Assembly (NCBI GenBank): GCA_033764095.1
Contig: JANRJF010000093.1
Location: 1 to 6,390, forward strand
DNA: 6,390 bases
Direction of reading: 5' to 3'
Source of the DNA: JBDTMT01 sp033764095
GTDB lineage: Bacteria > Desulfobacterota > Binatia > HRBIN30 > CADEER01
A program made the translations under genes and the position numbers. Numbering within the stretch: the first letter of the stretch is position 1; every line of letters begins with the position of its first letter. Shown one piece after another: positions 5,727 to 6,390 of this stretch. Under the pieces are notes generated by a model. That model was not told where the DNA came from and did not search any database. It saw nothing but the letters and a program-made list of their open reading frames with translations.

Positions 5727-6390
5727 TCAGCCGGGGGCGTTCTCCAGTGCGACGTAGGGCCGGCACGGCTGCCCGCGCAGGGCGCCGCAGATCGGGCGCT
5801 CGGCGGGGACCTGCACGGCGCCGGCCGGCAGCACCGGCAGCACGATCGACGACGCCACCGCGCCGCCGCGGCCGATGCTGTAGCCGACGTCCTCGCCGCC
5901 GGGATCGGCGTTCTCGAAGAACCACAGCGGCAGGTCGCCGCCCGGCGTGTTGATCTGCACGCGCAGGCGCGAGCCGGCGCGCAGCGGGTGGGCGACTGGG
6001 AAGATCGGCACCTGCAGCGCGACGAACTGGTTCAGCGGCACGGGGGAGTAGCTGTCCGCGTCGTAGAGAATCTGGATGGTGAGGTCATCCGAGCGCGCCG
6101 CGTCGATCTGGCGGAAGCCGGCGTTGAGGACGCCATTCTGGATGCGCACCTCGTCGCCGTCCGGCGTGATCTCGGACAGCACCAGTTCGATGCCGGCGGT
6201 GGCGCTCTCGCTGCGCAGCCAGAGATCGGCGTGCCCGGAGCCGGCGATGACGACGTCCTCGGCGAGCGGTTCGGTCAGATACGAGAGCCCCTTGCCGTCG
6301 CGCGTCGGTTGCCAGTCGAAGTCGAGCGTGATGCTCGGCTTGATGAAGTCGTAGGCGCCCTCCTGCGCGTAGCCGACCATGCCGATGGCG
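5727..6390 (-). CDS. CocE/PepX-type alpha/beta hydrolase, C-terminal part (5' end outside window)
   Basis: The frame is open to the right edge, so the N-terminal catalytic part with the nucleophile Ser, Asp and His is not visible; 220 residues and a TGA at 5727 are. Numbering from the Met codon at 6380, residues 35-160 match the C-terminal non-catalytic jelly-roll of X-Pro dipeptidyl-peptidase and cocaine-esterase family proteins. It has 'LTEPLAEDVVIAGSGHADLW', 'VLSEITPDGDEVRIQNG' and the closing 'PVAHPLRAGSRLRVQI'. Family members cleave X-Pro dipeptides, acyl esters or amides such as glutaryl-7-ACA, and the substrate here cannot be told. A tail beyond the domain (161-217) has two cysteines (198, 206) that could form a disulfide, hinting at an exported protein. 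The gene lies upstream of the large secreted-protein gene on the same strand, about 400 bases away, so an operon is unlikely. Confidence 0.85.
   Translation of the reverse strand, partial: AIGMVGYAQEGAYDFIKPSITLDFDWQPTRDGKGLSYLTEPLAEDVVIAGSGHADLWLRSESATAGIELVLSEITPDGDEVRIQNGVLNAGFRQIDAARSDDLTIQILYDADSYSPVPLNQFVALQVPIFPVAHPLRAGSRLRVQINTPGGDLPLWFFENADPGGEDVGYSIGRGGAVASSIVLPVLPAGAVQVPAERPICGALRGQPCRPYVALENAPG

Noticed and set aside
5507..5953. Arg-rich open frame on the plus strand across the hydrolase end
   Set aside because: It overlaps the hydrolase coding sequence, has a biased composition and no ribosome binding site.

Overview
The window is GC-rich bacterial DNA with two genes, both read on the minus strand. 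They are separated by about 400 bases and flanked on the left by about 220 bases with no convincing gene. The large gene encodes an exported mosaic protein: a Cys-rich block of the 'CGNG...GE.CD' type with disintegrin-like repeats, parallel beta-helix modules, a Thr/Pro linker and a 'CVGDCNGN...VTIDEL' dockerin. This mix is typical of uncultured lineages formerly called Deltaproteobacteria, such as Binatota, and of myxobacteria. I place the organism there by inference from protein style only.

Layout from right to left, in the direction of transcription. Bases 6390-5727 hold the 3' end of a CocE/PepX-type alpha/beta hydrolase gene, showing its C-terminal jelly-roll domain. Bases 5726-5345 are intergenic, with a 15-bp tandem duplication, a 10-bp inverted repeat and a short CTCTGTG repeat. 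A strong Shine-Dalgarno at 5344-5337 precedes an ATG at 5328. From there to the TGA at 224 runs what I read as one gene of about 1701 codons broken by a single missing base. The upstream part (5328-4510) carries a signal peptide and a beta-rich domain. The downstream part (4633-224) carries the Cys-rich block, three tandem beta-helix modules, the linker and the dockerin. The frame change is best placed at a five-C run at 4608-4612. Adding one base there joins the two parts smoothly, whereas the downstream part alone would have neither a ribosome binding site nor an export signal.

The large protein is probably a secreted or surface-displayed adhesin-like protein. The evidence is its export signal, its disulfide-rich block, its long right-handed beta-helix stalk and its calcium-binding C-terminal domain. 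Nothing ties it functionally to the hydrolase beyond shared strand and proximity. I see no tRNA, rRNA, CRISPR array, insertion sequence or phage gene. The long open frames on the plus strand are shadows of the GC-rich minus-strand gene.
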